From the NCBI RefSeq assembly GCF_041438805.1, contig NZ_CP109190.1, forward strand, positions 4,588,001 through 4,652,000: DNA of 64,000 bases. Reading direction: 5' to 3'. This document shows positions 27,775-35,338 of this stretch, piece after piece. A program made the translations under genes and the position numbers. The stretch is from Streptomyces sp. NBC_01707. GTDB taxonomy: Bacteria; Actinomycetota; Actinomycetes; Streptomycetales; Streptomycetaceae. The notes beneath the pieces were generated by a model. It did no database searches. It was not told the DNA's origin and saw nothing but the letters and a program-made list of their open reading frames with translations. The first letter of the stretch is position 1. Each line of letters starts with the position of its first letter.

Positions 27775-28752
27775 CTATCGGGACACCGGGGGCTGAAGTA
27801 CGGCGAACTCGGCACCCTGATTGTCGTGCAGGACCGCCATCCTCCCGTACGGGATGTCGAAGGGCGGCACGGAGACCCGGCCACCGAGGTGGGCGCCGGT
27901 CTCGGCCGTGGCGTCGCAGTCCGCGACGGCGAAGTAGTTGAGGAAGTAGCTGGGCATCTCGGCCGGGAACGCGTCGGTGATGACGCTGCGCCCGCCGATC
28001 GCGGTGTCGGGGCCCGGTTCGCTGCCGGCCGGGGACCACATCCGGAAGTCGACCCCGGGCACGTCTTCGTCGGAACCGCCGGTGCCGGACTCGGGTGTCT
28101 CGGATCGGGGGGCCTCGGGCTCACCCGTCCCGGACCCAAGGGTCGCGGGCTCACCGGACGTGTCCGCGCCGGCCCCGGTCGTGCCCGCCCCGCCGGTTCC
28201 GGGCTCCCCCGTGCCTGGCTCGCTCCTGCCCGGCCCGTCTGCGTCGGCCGAGCCGAGATTCGTTCCGCGGAACCCGAAGACCTGCTCGTAGAAGGCGTCC
28301 ACACGGTCCTTCTGCCGGGTGTACACCTCCGTCCAGCAGAAGGATCCCGGCTCGTTCTGCTTCTCGAACCCGCTGCGGTCCCCCGCCTGCCAGAGCCCGA
28401 AGACCGCGCCTCCGGGATCGGCGGCCTGCGCGAGGACGCCGGCGCCGCCCACCCTGACGGGCTCGGTGATCACCTGACCGCCCGCCTGCCGGATCCTGGT
28501 GACGGTCGCGACGATGTCGTCGGTGGCGAAGTAGATGCCCCACGCGGTCGGCATCCGGCCGTCCTGCTTGGCGGCCAGTGCGGCGACCAGCTTGCCGCCG
28601 CTGAGCGCATCGGCACGGGGACCGCCCCTGTCCACCTCTTCACCGGCCCGGAAGGTCCATCCGAAGAGCTCACCGTAGAAGCGCTTGCCCGCTTCGAGGT
28701 CGGGGAGCTGCACATCCACCCAGCACGGCGCGGAGTGCGCGAATGCGGCCAT
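27775..28752 (-). CDS. kbpA: Two-domain VOC-family protein, probable KbpA
   Basis: A 325-residue protein with two glyoxalase/VOC domains: residues 1-125 (HSAPCWVDVQLPDLEAGKRFYGELFGWTF...) and a second beginning GSFCWTEVYTRQKDRVDAFYEQVFGF. A roughly 75-residue Gly/Thr/Pro/Glu low-complexity insert interrupts the second domain. Without the insert the length would be about 250, matching S. coelicolor KbpA (252 aa), which binds AfsK and inhibits its autophosphorylation. As I recall, kbpA lies next to afsK there. It is directly upstream of afsK on the same strand. The KbpA identity is an inference from position and size; the VOC fold is clear. ATG 28752 has GGAAGGA upstream. Confidence 0.75.
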   Translation of the reverse strand: MAAFAHSAPCWVDVQLPDLEAGKRFYGELFGWTFRAGEEVDRGGPRADALSGGKLVAALAAKQDGRMPTAWGIYFATDDIVATVTRIRQAGGQVITEPVRVGGAGVLAQAADPGGAVFGLWQAGDRSGFEKQNEPGSFCWTEVYTRQKDRVDAFYEQVFGFRGTNLGSADADGPGRSEPGTGEPGTGGAGTTGAGADTSGEPATLGSGTGEPEAPRSETPESGTGGSDEDVPGVDFRMWSPAGSEPGPDTAIGGRSVITDAFPAEMPSYFLNYFAVADCDATAETGAHLGGRVSVPPFDIPYGRMAVLHDNQGAEFAVLQPPVSR

Positions 28753-29048
28753 GGGCCCGGATCCTTCCGCAGTAGTGACGCTCGTCACACCCAAAGTAGC
28801 CGCGCGCCGTCCGCACCGCGCCGCGACGAACCGTCGAACACGGCCTCGATGGCGGAGCGCCTTACCCATCGCGTCACGGAAAGTTATCCACGGAAGTTGT
28901 CCACAGGCTGTTGATAACACAATTCAAGCTGTGGATCGGATCCACCGAAATCCGGCCACTCCCCCCACACCACCCCACCGCACCTGCGGACCTCCCCATT
29001 TGCAGTCGGCCGAATCGCGCTCCGATCACCCCTCGGTAAGCTGACGGC
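28753..29048. other. Divergent intergenic region kbpA-like / tetR
   Basis: About 300 bases hold the promoters of both flanking genes and the DnaA-box-like cluster. A half-copy CTGAC at 29041 touches the tetR start but has no matching GTCAG arm, so it is not counted as a CTGAC-box. Confidence 0.5.
28884..28938. promoter_or_regulatory. Cluster of DnaA-box-like sequences
   Basis: TTATCCACG (28884-28892), TTGTCCACA (28897-28905, the canonical Streptomyces DnaA box) and the reverse-strand CGATCCACA (read from TGTGGATCG, 28930-28938) lie within 55 bases. An AT-rich TGTTGATAACA is between them. The segment lies in the divergent gap between the VOC and TetR genes. No dnaA or dnaN is nearby, so this is not oriC; a titration or regulatory site is possible. 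Confidence 0.5.
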
Positions 29049-29696
29049 ATGACAGGACAAGTGCGCACCGTCGACGGCCGCGTGGCCGGTCGACGCGGAC
29101 AGGCGACGCGGCAGAAGCTGCTCGACTGCCTCAGCGAGATGCTCAGCTCCTCGCCGTACCGGGACGTCAAAGTCATCGACGTCGCCCGGAAGGCAGGGAC
29201 TTCACCCGCGACCTTCTACCAATACTTCCCCGACGTCGAGGGCGCCGTCCTCGAGATCGCGGATGAAATGGCCAAGGAGGGCGCCGGGTTGACGGAACTG
29301 GTCGCAGGACGCTCCTGGGTCGGCAAGTCCGGCTGGCAGACCGCCGAAGAACTCGTGGAGGGGTTCCTCGACTTCTGGCGGCGCCACGACGCGATCCTGC
29401 GCGTGGTCGACCTCGGCGCGGCCGAGGGCGACAAGCGGTTCTACAAGATCCGCATGAAGATCCTGAACTCGGTCACCAACTCCCTTACGGATTCGGTGAA
29501 GGACCTCCAGGCCAAGGGCAAGGTCGACAAGGACATCAGCCCCGCGGCGATGGCGGGCTCGCTGGTCGCGATGCTGGCCGCGGTCGCCTCGCACCAGAAG
29601 GGCTTCCAGACCTGGGGTGTGAAGCAGACCGAACTCAAGCCGAACCTGGCGCTGTTGGTGCACCTGGGCATCACCGGCAAGAAGCCGACGAAGTAG
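29049..29696 (+). CDS. TetR-family transcriptional regulator, candidate CTGAC-box repressor
   Basis: A 215-residue regulator. The N-terminal TetR helix-turn-helix is RQKLLDCLSEML...VKVIDVARKAGTSPATFYQYF (about 20-65), followed by an all-helical ligand domain typical for acyl-CoA or hydrophobic effectors. It is the only TetR-type gene in the window and sits centrally within the eleven-copy CTGAC-box regulon, whose 15-bp dyads suit a TetR dimer. That link is an inference: its own promoter shows no full box. A TetR gene in this place may also be a standard neighbour of afsK. The ATG at 29049 has a weak ribosome-binding site. Confidence 0.9.
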   Translation: MTGQVRTVDGRVAGRRGQATRQKLLDCLSEMLSSSPYRDVKVIDVARKAGTSPATFYQYFPDVEGAVLEIADEMAKEGAGLTELVAGRSWVGKSGWQTAEELVEGFLDFWRRHDAILRVVDLGAAEGDKRFYKIRMKILNSVTNSLTDSVKDLQAKGKVDKDISPAAMAGSLVAMLAAVASHQKGFQTWGVKQTELKPNLALLVHLGITGKKPTK

Positions 29697-29811
29697 CGCC
29701 CCGGCTTCCCCCTTCCGCTCCGGGCACCGCACGGCCATCCGGGCTGCCCACGTCCTGTCGCGCCGACGGCGGACCACACAATGTGGTCCGCCGTCGGCGT
29801 ATCACCGCGCC

Positions 29812-30303
29812 TCACGAAGTCGCACGCCGCTCCAGCCGGAAGAGCCGGATCTCCCGCTCCACCCGCGCCTGGTAGGTGGCATACGGCGGCCAGAACGCCA
29901 GCGCCACCCGCCACACCTCCTCCCGTTCCGCGCCCTCCAGCAACCGGGCGCGCACCGCGATGTCGTGGCCCTTCCAGTTGATGACCGCGTCGTCCGGATG
30001 GGCCAACAGGTTCGCGGTCCAGGCAGGATGACCCGTACGGCCGAAGTTGCTGCCGATGAGAACCCACGTCCCGTCACCGTGCTCCGGGGTGGGCATACAG
30101 GCCAGTGGGGTGGTCCGCAGTTGCCCGCTCCTCGCCCCGCGCACCGTCAGGATCAACCCCGGCAGCATCTGCGCGCTGAGCAGCACCTTGCCGCGGGTGA
30201 GACGGTGGACGGTGCGGTCCATGGCCGGTATGACGTGCGGGGCGATCCTTGCGAAGGTGCGGGTCGAGGACACCTTCTGGATCAGCCGGACTCCGGGTGC
30301 CAT
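29812..30303 (-). CDS. Deazaflavin (F420)-dependent nitroreductase-family protein
   Basis: A 163-residue split-barrel protein of the DDN family, with LILTVRGARSGQLRTTPLACMP and WVLIGSNFGRTGHPAWTANLLAHPD as signature segments. Family members use coenzyme F420 to reduce enones or quinones. Its ATG overlaps the stop of the upstream acyl-CoA dehydrogenase (ATGA, 30301-30305), so the two are translationally coupled and under CTGAC-box C. This suggests a reduction step in the same pathway. Confidence 0.87.
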   Translation of the reverse strand: MAPGVRLIQKVSSTRTFARIAPHVIPAMDRTVHRLTRGKVLLSAQMLPGLILTVRGARSGQLRTTPLACMPTPEHGDGTWVLIGSNFGRTGHPAWTANLLAHPDDAVINWKGHDIAVRARLLEGAEREEVWRVALAFWPPYATYQARVEREIRLFRLERRATS

Positions 30304-31547
30304 CAGACCGCCACCCCCATCCGCGGCCCGTACCCGTGCCCCTGCGCCTGTCCCTGCCCGTGCCCCTGGGCGTCCTGCGTGAAGAGCCCGGCCTGCTCGG
30401 CCGCGTGGTCGCGCAGCCGGTGGACCGGCCCGAAGAGCAGTTCGTCGGCGGCGGCCCGCTTGAAGTAGAGATGCGCCTCGTGCTCCCAGGTGAAGCCGAT
30501 CCCGCCGTGCAGCTGGACGGCCTCGGCGGTGGTGATCCGCAGGGTTTCCAGCGCCTGGGCGAGCGCGAGCCCTCCGGCCGTCGGGTCCCAGGCCGCGTAG
30601 TACGCCGCAGACCTGGCTGCCTGCACCCGCACGTACAGATCGGCCAGCCGGTGTTTCACGGCCTGGAAGGAGCCGATGGCCCGGCCGAACTGCTCGCGCG
30701 ACTTGACGTACTCGACGGTCCGGTCGAGTGTGCTCGCCGCGGCTCCGACCGCCTCCGCCGCCAGTACGGCGGCGGCGGTGCGTCCGACGGCGGCCAGGGC
30801 GCCCGCCGGGCCGGCTGCATCGACCGTGTCGTCCGCGCCGAGCAGTTCCGCGGCGGTGTCGCGCAGCTCGACGCGAGCCAGCGGCCGGGTCTCGTCCAGC
30901 GAGGTCTGCCGGGTGCGGGCGAGCCCGGTCGCCGTGTCCGCTCGGACGAGGAAGAGGAGCGTACGGCTGCGCGGGAAGCCGCCCGTGTGGGCCGCGACCA
31001 GCAGCAGTCCGGCGCTGTGCCCGTCGAGGACCCGCGCGGCCTCCCCGTACAGCCGCCACCCCTCCGGTCCGGGCCGGGCCTGCACGCCACCGGCCCGCCC
31101 GCCGCCCGCCCAGGCGCCGCCGGTGGTGTCGCCGGTGAGACCGAGAGCGGTGGAGAGCGAGCCTCCGGGGGCGGCGAGGGTCGCGGTCAGTTCACCCGCG
31201 GCGATGCGCGGCAGCAGGGCGGTGCGCTGGGCCTCGGTGCCGAGTGCGGCGATCAGAGGAGCGGCGAGCGCGGCGGTGGCGAGCAGCGGGGACGGCAGCA
31301 GGGCACGGCCGGTCTCCTCGCAGGCGACGGCGAGTTCGACGGGCCCGCAGCCGACTCCCCCGTACTCCTGCGCGAGCGCGAGCCCCGGCAGCCCGAGGTC
31401 CTGGGCGAGTTGCCGCCACAGGGCCCCGTCATATCCGTGCGCGGTCCGCACCGCGCTCCTGACCTCGCCGGGTCCGCAGCGTTTGACCAGCAGTTCGCGC
31501 AGGGTGCGGCGGATCTCGTCCTGCTCCGCGGTGAAGGCGGCGTCCAT
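30303..31547 (-). CDS. Acyl-CoA dehydrogenase family protein
   Basis: A 414-residue flavoprotein with the acyl-CoA dehydrogenase fold: N-terminal helical domain (AFTAEQDEIRRTLRELL), middle beta domain and C-terminal helices with REQFGRAIGSFQAVKHRLADL and VQLHGGIGFTWEHEAHLYFKRA. The tail is a short Gly/His/Gln-rich run (GHGQGQAQGHGYG) of variable appearance. ATG 31547 (MDAAFTAEQ) has AAGGAGCCC upstream. It is coupled to the F420-type gene and divergent from an Ltp gene. Sequence suits the heteromeric actinobacterial FadE class; the catalytic base was not assigned with certainty. Confidence 0.9.
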   Translation of the reverse strand: MDAAFTAEQDEIRRTLRELLVKRCGPGEVRSAVRTAHGYDGALWRQLAQDLGLPGLALAQEYGGVGCGPVELAVACEETGRALLPSPLLATAALAAPLIAALGTEAQRTALLPRIAAGELTATLAAPGGSLSTALGLTGDTTGGAWAGGGRAGGVQARPGPEGWRLYGEAARVLDGHSAGLLLVAAHTGGFPRSRTLLFLVRADTATGLARTRQTSLDETRPLARVELRDTAAELLGADDTVDAAGPAGALAAVGRTAAAVLAAEAVGAAASTLDRTVEYVKSREQFGRAIGSFQAVKHRLADLYVRVQAARSAAYYAAWDPTAGGLALAQALETLRITTAEAVQLHGGIGFTWEHEAHLYFKRAAADELLFGPVHRLRDHAAEQAGLFTQDAQGHGQGQAQGHGYGPRMGVAV

Positions 31548-31586
31548 CGTCGGGCTCCTTCCCCTCAGGGGCCGTAGGCCTCTGAT

Positions 31587-31601
31587 CTGACGGGTCGTCA
31601 T
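31587..31601. promoter_or_regulatory. CTGAC-box C, upstream of acyl-CoA dehydrogenase
   Basis: CTGACGGGTCGTCAT matches the palindrome with one outer mismatch, 40 bases upstream of the dehydrogenase start. Together with box D it gives one box per direction in this divergent gap. Confidence 0.62.
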
Positions 31602-31665
31602 GCTAAGCGTGATGTTGCGAGAAACCCAGAGCCGCGCACGTGCTCGCGGACCCCCTCCGTCATAT

Positions 31666-31680
31666 CTGATGTACCGTCAG
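31666..31680. promoter_or_regulatory. CTGAC-box D, upstream of second Ltp gene
   Basis: CTGATGTACCGTCAG, one inner mismatch, ends only 4 bases before the Ltp ATG at 31685. The promoter and box must therefore nearly touch the start codon, which implies a leaderless or very short-leader transcript. Confidence 0.68.
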
Positions 31681-31684
31681 ATCC

Positions 31685-32866
31685 ATGCCTTCCTCACGCT
31701 CCTCCCGCCCGCGCAAGGTCGCTGCCGTCGGCATATCCCTCGCGGACTGCGGACGCGTCGACGGCCCCACTCCGTACGCCCTGCACGCCCAGGCCGCCCG
31801 CCGGGCGCTCGCCGACTCGGGTCTGGACCGCTCGGTCGTCGACGGCTTCGCCTCCGCCGGACTCGGCACACTCGCCCCGGTCGAGGTCGCGGAGTATCTG
31901 GGCCTCAAGCCCACCTGGGTGGACTCCACCGCGGTCGGCGGTGCGACCTGGGAGGTGATGGCCGCCCATGCCGCCGACGCCATCGCGGCCGGCCGCGCCG
32001 ACGTCGTACTGCTGGTGTACGGGTCCACCGCGCGCGCCGACATCCGGGCCGGGCGCCGCACGTCGAACCTCTCGTTCGGCTCGCGCGGCCCGCTCCAGTT
32101 CGAAGTGCCGTACGGGCACTCGCTGATCGCCAAGTACGCGATGGCCGCCCGCCGCCATATGCACGAGTACGGGACGACGCTGGAGCAACTCGCCGAGGTC
32201 GCCGTCCAGGCGCGCGCGAACGCGGCGGCCAACCCGGACGCGATGTTCCGGGACCCGATCACGGTGGACGACGTCCTGTCGGGCCCGATGATCGCGGACC
32301 CGTTCACCAAGCTGCACTGCTGCATCCGCAGCGACGGCGGGTGCGCGGTACTGCTGGCGGCCGAGGAGTACGTACCGGACACGGCGAAGGACCCGGTGTG
32401 GATCCTCGGCACGGGCGAGTACGTCTCGCACTCCACGATGTCCGAATGGGACGACTTCACGGTCTCCCCCGCCGCGGTCTCCGGCCGGCTGGCCTTCGGG
32501 CGTGCCGGGGTACGGCCCGCCGACATCGATCTGGCGCAGATCTATGACGCCTTCACCTACATGACGCTGGTGACGCTGGAGGATCTGGGGTTCTGCGCGA
32601 AGGGCGAGGGTGGCGCGTTCGTCGAGAAGGGCCGGATCGGTCGGTCCGGCGAACTTCCGGTGAACACCGACGGGGGTGGGCTTTCGGCCTGTCATCCTGG
32701 GATGCGCGGGCTCTTCCTCCTGGTGGAATCCGTCCGCCAGCTCCGTGGTGAAGCGGGGAAATGGCAGGTCAGAAGGGCGGACGGCAGCTTTCCAGAGCTG
32801 GCCGTGGCCTCGGGAACGGGTGGCTGGTTCTGTTCCTCGGGCACGGTTGTGCTGGGACGGGGCTGA
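31685..32866 (+). CDS. Second Ltp-type thiolase-fold protein
   Basis: A 393-residue thiolase-superfamily protein of the Ltp branch, paralogous to the gene at 21277. It also reads QIYDAFTY with Tyr287, at the same residue number, in place of the thiolase EVHDCF motif, and has NTDGGGLSACHPG where the paralogue has NTGGGGLSEGY. The extra Cys-His there could restore some thiolase-like chemistry. No DUF35 gene is adjacent; one is found 4 kb away at 36575 in another box-controlled unit. No ribosome-binding site is visible because the operator abuts the start, consistent with leaderless expression. Confidence 0.87.
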   Translation: MPSSRSSRPRKVAAVGISLADCGRVDGPTPYALHAQAARRALADSGLDRSVVDGFASAGLGTLAPVEVAEYLGLKPTWVDSTAVGGATWEVMAAHAADAIAAGRADVVLLVYGSTARADIRAGRRTSNLSFGSRGPLQFEVPYGHSLIAKYAMAARRHMHEYGTTLEQLAEVAVQARANAAANPDAMFRDPITVDDVLSGPMIADPFTKLHCCIRSDGGCAVLLAAEEYVPDTAKDPVWILGTGEYVSHSTMSEWDDFTVSPAAVSGRLAFGRAGVRPADIDLAQIYDAFTYMTLVTLEDLGFCAKGEGGAFVEKGRIGRSGELPVNTDGGGLSACHPGMRGLFLLVESVRQLRGEAGKWQVRRADGSFPELAVASGTGGWFCSSGTVVLGRG

Positions 32867-32918
32867 GAAGCCCGAATCCCAGGCAGGCGCTGCCTGAAAG
32901 CGCTCTCTCTATAACTTT

Positions 32919-32947
32919 TTGACCCGGGCACCTCAAACCTCTAGGTT
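32919..32947 (+). promoter_or_regulatory. Sigma-70-type promoter of DUF805 gene
   Basis: TTGACC (32919-32924) and TAGGTT (32942-32947) are separated by exactly 17 bases, a near-consensus vegetative promoter. The start site would be near 32954, giving a leader of about 50 bases to the ATG at 33005. Confidence 0.7.
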
Positions 32948-33004
32948 CTGGCGTCCAGGCTCGGTCCAGGGAGGACGGGCCACCTTCGTCCTTGGGGGGA
33001 CAAC

Positions 33005-33364
33005 ATGCACTGGTATCTCGATGTCCTGAAGAAGTACGCGGTGTTCAGCGGCCGTGCGCGCCGCCAGGAGTTCTGGATGTACGCGCTGTTCAACGCCATC
33101 GCCGCCATCATCGCGGTGGTGCTCGACCTGGCGCTCGGCACGTTTCCGATCATCATCGCGATCTACTACCTCGCCGTGCTTCTGCCCAGCCTCGGTGTCT
33201 TCGTGCGCCGCCTGCACGACACCGGCCGCTCCGGCTGGTGGATCCTGTTCGGGATCATCCCGGCGGTGGGCGGGATCACTCTGCTCGTCTTCTCGTGCCT
33301 CGAGGGCGAGCGCAGCCAGAACGCGTACGGCCCCGACCCGAAGTCGGGCTACGCCGCGGCCTAG
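33005..33364 (+). CDS. DUF805 family membrane protein
   Basis: A 119-residue inner-membrane protein. It has the DUF805 signature opening (WYLDVLKKYAVFSGRARRQEFWMY), three to four hydrophobic helices and the conserved RRLHDTGRSGWW loop. The family is widespread and its biochemical role is unknown. It has its own good promoter and is followed by a strong hairpin at 33440-33483. No link to the surrounding catabolic regulon is apparent: there is no CTGAC-box. Confidence 0.93.
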   Translation: MHWYLDVLKKYAVFSGRARRQEFWMYALFNAIAAIIAVVLDLALGTFPIIIAIYYLAVLLPSLGVFVRRLHDTGRSGWWILFGIIPAVGGITLLVFSCLEGERSQNAYGPDPKSGYAAA

Positions 33365-33439
33365 TAGGCCCCGCCGTCCGGCCGTCCGGCGGCACGCATG
33401 ACCGCATGACCGTGCGCTCACCGCTCTGAGCGCACACCA

Positions 33440-33483
33440 CACAGGGCGTCGCCCGGCAACCCACTGCCGGCCGACGCCCTGTG
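33440..33483. terminator. Hairpin terminator after DUF805 gene
   Basis: CACAGGGCGTCG (33440-33451) pairs perfectly with CGACGCCCTGTG (33472-33483), and an inner CCGGCA/TGCCGG stem extends it. It lies about 75 bases downstream of the DUF805 stop. Confidence 0.75.
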
Positions 33484-33614
33484 GGCGTCCGGCCACAGCC
33501 GCGCTCCCGGGACCGTCATCCCCACGCGGCCCTCGGCGCCGAAGAACTCGTCCGCCTCGCACCACCGCGGACCTCCCCGGCGCCCCCTCGCCCCGGCGGG
33601 CATGATGGGGCCGC

Positions 33615-34301
33615 ATGACCGATGTGACGCCTGATCCGCACTCCGCCCAGCAGGCCTTCCGGGACCTCCTGCACGCCCAGCGCGTATGGGACGTCGAGCT
33701 GCCCTCGTTCGATCCCGCCGCCGCGCCCCGCACCCCGCTTCCCCTCTTCCACGCCTGGTTCGCCGAGGCGGTGGCCGCCGGACAGGCCGAGCCGCACACC
33801 ATGACGCTGGCCACCGTCGACGCCGAGGGGCACCCGGACCTACGGACGCTGATGCTGCACGACGCGGACGAGCGTGGCTGGCACTTCGCCACGCACGCCA
33901 CCAGCGCGAAAGGCCGCCAGCTGGCCGCGCACCCGCACGCGGCGCTCGGCTTCTACTGGCCCGCGCAGGGAAGGCAGGTGCGGGTACGAGGTCCGGTCAC
34001 CGCCTGCACCCCCGCCGAGAGCCGAGCCGACCTGCAGGTCCGCTCGACCGGGGCGCTGGCATCGGCGCTGGTGGGACGGCAGAGCGAGGTGCTCGGCTCG
34101 TACGAGGAGCTGCACCGCGCCTCCGACGCCGCCTGGGAGCGGGCACAGGCGGAACCGGGGGCGGACGTGGCGAGCTGGACGCGGTACGTGGTCGAGCCGC
34201 GCGAGGTCGAGTTCTTCCAGGGTGACGCGAGGCGGCGCCACATCCGGCTGCGCTACCGCCGGGACGGCGGGGCGTGGGAGCGGGAGCTGCTCTGGCCGTG
34301 A
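33615..34301 (+). CDS. pdxH: Pyridoxamine 5'-phosphate oxidase family protein
   Basis: A 228-residue FMN split-barrel oxidase. It has EPHTMTLATVDAEGHPDLRTLMLH for FMN binding, FATHATSAKGRQLAAHPHAALGFYWP typical of PdxH, and the C-terminal PdxH dimerisation region ending RHIRLRYRRDGGAWERELLWP. It would oxidise pyridoxine or pyridoxamine phosphate to PLP. The middle helix region QSEVLGSYEELHRASDAAWERA differs from classical PdxH, so some relatives are annotated only as PNPOx-like; I consider PdxH likely. It appears monocistronic. Confidence 0.82.
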   Translation: MTDVTPDPHSAQQAFRDLLHAQRVWDVELPSFDPAAAPRTPLPLFHAWFAEAVAAGQAEPHTMTLATVDAEGHPDLRTLMLHDADERGWHFATHATSAKGRQLAAHPHAALGFYWPAQGRQVRVRGPVTACTPAESRADLQVRSTGALASALVGRQSEVLGSYEELHRASDAAWERAQAEPGADVASWTRYVVEPREVEFFQGDARRRHIRLRYRRDGGAWERELLWP

Positions 34302-34411
34302 CCGGCCCCCGGCCCGCCTCGCTCACTCGCTCCATCCGGTTTCGTGGTGTTTATCGGGTTCCGACGGAAAAGGAGCACTATGGGAGACAGGTGAGTTGCT
34401 GGAGGCTTTCC

Positions 34412-35320
34412 ATGACACGAACCCGTTCCCGCTATGCCCCCGACCACGGTCTGACCACGCGCATGGTCACCACCATGTTCCTGATCGGACTGCTGTACGT
34501 GGTGCTGGTGGGCGTGCTCCTGGCGGTGCTGCGGGGCGCCTGGCCGATCATCCTGATCTTCACCGGCGGTCTGTTCATCGCCCAGTTCTGGTTCAGCGAC
34601 CGCATCGCGGCATTCAGCATGGGTGCCCGCGAGGTCACCCCGGAGGAAGCACCCGAGCTGCACGGCACCATCGACCGGATCTGTGCCCTGGCGGACATGC
34701 CGAAACCACGGGTGGCCATCGCCCGGTCGGACGTACCGAACGCCTTCGCCACCGGCCGCGGCGAGAAGACCGCACTCGTCTGCGCCACCACCGGGCTCCT
34801 GCGCAGACTCGAACCCGAGGAGCTGGAGGGCGTCCTCGCGCACGAGATGTCGCACGTCGCCCACCGGGACGTCGCCGTCATGACGATCGCCTCGTTCCTC
34901 GGCGTCCTGGCCGGCATCATCACCCGCGTCGCCCTCTGGGGCGGCCTCTCCCGCAACCGCAGCAGCGACCCCGTCGGCATCGCGATCATGCTGATCCCGT
35001 TGATCAGCGCCGCCGTGTACTGCCTGAGCTTCCTGCTCACCCGGCTGCTCTCGCGCTACCGCGAGCTCTCCGCCGACCGCGCCGCCGCCCTCCTCACGGG
35101 CCGCCCCTCCGCGCTCGCCTCGGCGCTCACCAAGGTCAGCGGTCAGATGGCCAGGATCCCGACGGAGGACCTGCGGAAGGCGGAGCCGTACAACGCCTTC
35201 TACTTCGTCCCTGCGTTCTCCTCGAAGGAGAGCCTCGGCCGGCTGCTCTCCTCCCACCCGACCCTCGAGCAGCGCCTCGACCAGCTGGCCCGGATCTCCG
35301 TCGAACTCGCCCGCCCGTAA
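34412..35320 (+). CDS. htpX: HtpX-like M48 zinc metalloprotease
   Basis: A 302-residue membrane protease. Two N-terminal TM helices (about 20-60) are followed by the zinc motif HEMSH at 144-148 with catalytic Glu145. There is another TM pair (about 155-205) and the third-ligand region RYRELSADRAAALLTG. HtpX degrades misfolded membrane proteins. The downstream gene encodes PspAB, a usual partner of htpX in actinobacteria, 18 bases away. ATG 34412 has TGGAGG upstream; a four-codon mini-frame with its own strong ribosome-binding site precedes it at 34380-34394. Confidence 0.93.
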   Translation: MTRTRSRYAPDHGLTTRMVTTMFLIGLLYVVLVGVLLAVLRGAWPIILIFTGGLFIAQFWFSDRIAAFSMGAREVTPEEAPELHGTIDRICALADMPKPRVAIARSDVPNAFATGRGEKTALVCATTGLLRRLEPEELEGVLAHEMSHVAHRDVAVMTIASFLGVLAGIITRVALWGGLSRNRSSDPVGIAIMLIPLISAAVYCLSFLLTRLLSRYRELSADRAAALLTGRPSALASALTKVSGQMARIPTEDLRKAEPYNAFYFVPAFSSKESLGRLLSSHPTLEQRLDQLARISVELARP

Positions 35321-35338
35321 GGAACCAGGGAGTCCGCA

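Noticed and set aside
29041..29055. CTGACGGCATGACAG at the tetR start as an autoregulatory box
   Set aside because: The right half is GACAG, not GTCAG, so there is no dyad symmetry.
34380..34394. Four-codon mini-frame with strong ribosome-binding site before htpX
   Set aside because: Too short to support as a gene; could be a leader peptide, but nothing shows it beyond the sequence.
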